6,762 nt of DNA from CALGLS01 sp045105695 (GTDB taxonomy: Bacteria > Bacteroidota > Bacteroidia > Chitinophagales > Saprospiraceae). Positions within the stretch are counted from its first letter, which is position 1, and every line of letters begins with the position of its first letter. Below the pieces are notes generated by a model. It had not been told where the DNA came from. It searched no databases and worked only from the letters and a program-made list of their open reading frames with translations. The stretch is taken from assembly GCA_045105695.1 (NCBI GenBank), contig JBGCDT010000525.1, positions 1 through 6,762 on the forward strand, given 5' to 3'. Positions 6,067 through 6,762 of this stretch are shown here, piece by piece. The translations under genes and the position numbers were made by a program.

Positions 6067-6762
6067 TTATTTTCTATATTTTCTGGAACGGTCAAAAGTA
6101 CCATCACCACCACCGAACTCAAAGTTCACTGTGACTTCATGAGATCCACCATTATATTGCTGGAAATCATCCAAATACACATCGTAAGAATAAATTAAAC
6201 GGAGGCTATTATATTTTGTACCTAACATTAGGCCGGCAGAATTACCGGTACCGGTTCGGTAGCTGACACCTGTAATTAATTGCTCTTTTAGGAAGGAAGC
6301 AATCAGGTTTAAATCTGTTTGTAAATTTAAGGTTCTTACCTTCTTTATCAAAATTTGAGGCTGTAATTTTACTTTATAATCATTCACATCGAAACGACCT
6401 CCAACCTGAAATAAAAAGGTAGAAAAGACGCCATCACTCTTACCTTCGATATCCGACAAATCACGTCGAACCAAGTTAGGGAATGACGCTCCCGCATAAA
6501 CCATGTCTTTGTAACCTGCAAAAATTCCAGCAGAAGCATCGAAGGCTCTTTCACCGTCAGCAACATCTTGGATTACTTCGTCAGGATCATTTAATGGGTT
6601 AGCTAATTCGTCATTATCCACACGCATTCTGTGCATTTCTGTAGATAATCCTAATCCTACTTTTATGTCTTCAACAGAATAACTAAAAGCATAAGAGAGC
6701 TGTGCTCTGGTACGTGTAATCCCTGCTATACTTTCAGAATAGACCATGGCACCTAAGCCGAT
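6067..6762 (-). CDS. PorP/SprF-family T9SS-associated outer-membrane protein, C-terminal part
   Basis: The frame is open to the window edge, giving 231 visible residues. The Met at 6747 is internal, being preceded in frame by IGLGA. PorP/SprF proteins are usually about 300-350 residues, so roughly the first 80-110 are missing. Family-like features are the IGLGAMVYSESIAGITRTRAQ opening region followed by LSYAFSY, then KVGLGLSTEM, SAGIFAGYKDMVYAGASFPN, and LQPQILIKKV. Further along come ITGVSYRTGTGNSAGLMLG, LRLIYSYDVY and a closing SHEVTVNFEF strand. Alternating hydrophobic beta strands fit an outer-membrane barrel. Such proteins serve the T9SS core (PorP) or act as dedicated partners of particular surface proteins (SprF with SprB). 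The tail after the last strand is short and basic (RSRKYRK). A strong terminator follows, so the large gene downstream is probably transcribed separately. Confidence 0.88.
   Translation of the reverse strand: MGLGAMVYSESIAGITRTRAQLSYAFSYSVEDIKVGLGLSTEMHRMRVDNDELANPLNDPDEVIQDVADGERAFDASAGIFAGYKDMVYAGASFPNLVRRDLSDIEGKSDGVFSTFLFQVGGRFDVNDYKVKLQPQILIKKVRTLNLQTDLNLIASFLKEQLITGVSYRTGTGNSAGLMLGTKYNSLRLIYSYDVYLDDFQQYNGGSHEVTVNFEFGGGDGTFDRSRKYRK

Noticed and set aside
5986..6198. 70-codon plus-strand open frame at the 3' end of the PorP/SprF-like gene
   Set aside because: It starts inside the terminator hairpin and runs antisense over the PorP/SprF-like coding region; no independent support.
6384..6566. 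60-codon minus-strand open frame within the PorP/SprF-like gene
   Set aside because: Same strand but a different frame from the clearly coding PorP/SprF sequence; shadow frame.

Overview
The window looks like a piece of a Bacteroidota chromosome, most likely from a marine or environmental Saprospiraceae-type bacterium. The reasons are an AT-rich genome, start codons preceded by A/T-rich leaders instead of Shine-Dalgarno sites, a PorP/SprF-family outer-membrane protein, and a very large Cys-rich surface protein that ends in a type IX secretion system (T9SS) sorting domain after dockerin-like and cohesin-like modules. The lineage is inferred from protein style, not from a database search. All convincing genes lie on the minus strand, so transcription runs from high to low coordinates.

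Layout in transcription order: (1) 6762-6067, the C-terminal 231 residues of a PorP/SprF-family protein whose start lies outside the window, followed by a strong hairpin terminator at 6001-5961. (2) 6066-5671, a 396-bp gap holding that terminator and a perfect 8-bp hairpin with a CCTCC loop just upstream of the next gene. (3) 5670-1864, a 1268-residue secreted protein: signal peptide, nine Cys-rich Ig/HYR-like domains, a carboxypeptidase-regulatory-like domain, a two-loop dockerin-like domain, a cohesin-like domain and a T9SS type A C-terminal domain. Eight of the nine Ig-like domains are two tandem copies of a four-domain block. (4) 1863-600, a 1264-bp gene-poor gap with several inverted repeats, one AT-only hairpin and a few very short open frames of doubtful meaning. 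(5) 599-189 and 137-1, two small exported-protein genes in tandem. The second is cut by the window edge. Both start inside the same 20-bp leader/start sequence and have 26-residue signal peptides.

The contents fit cell-surface and secretion functions. The large protein should cross the inner membrane by Sec and the outer membrane by T9SS, to be anchored or released at the surface as an adhesin or scaffold. PorP/SprF-type proteins are outer-membrane partners of the T9SS. The two small proteins are predicted to be exported, but their roles are unknown. I found no CRISPR array, tRNA, rRNA, transposase or phage gene. I see no clear new multi-gene system; the most notable items are the four-domain super-repeat with its paired cysteine loss, the duplicated start leader, and the structured 1.26-kb gap.
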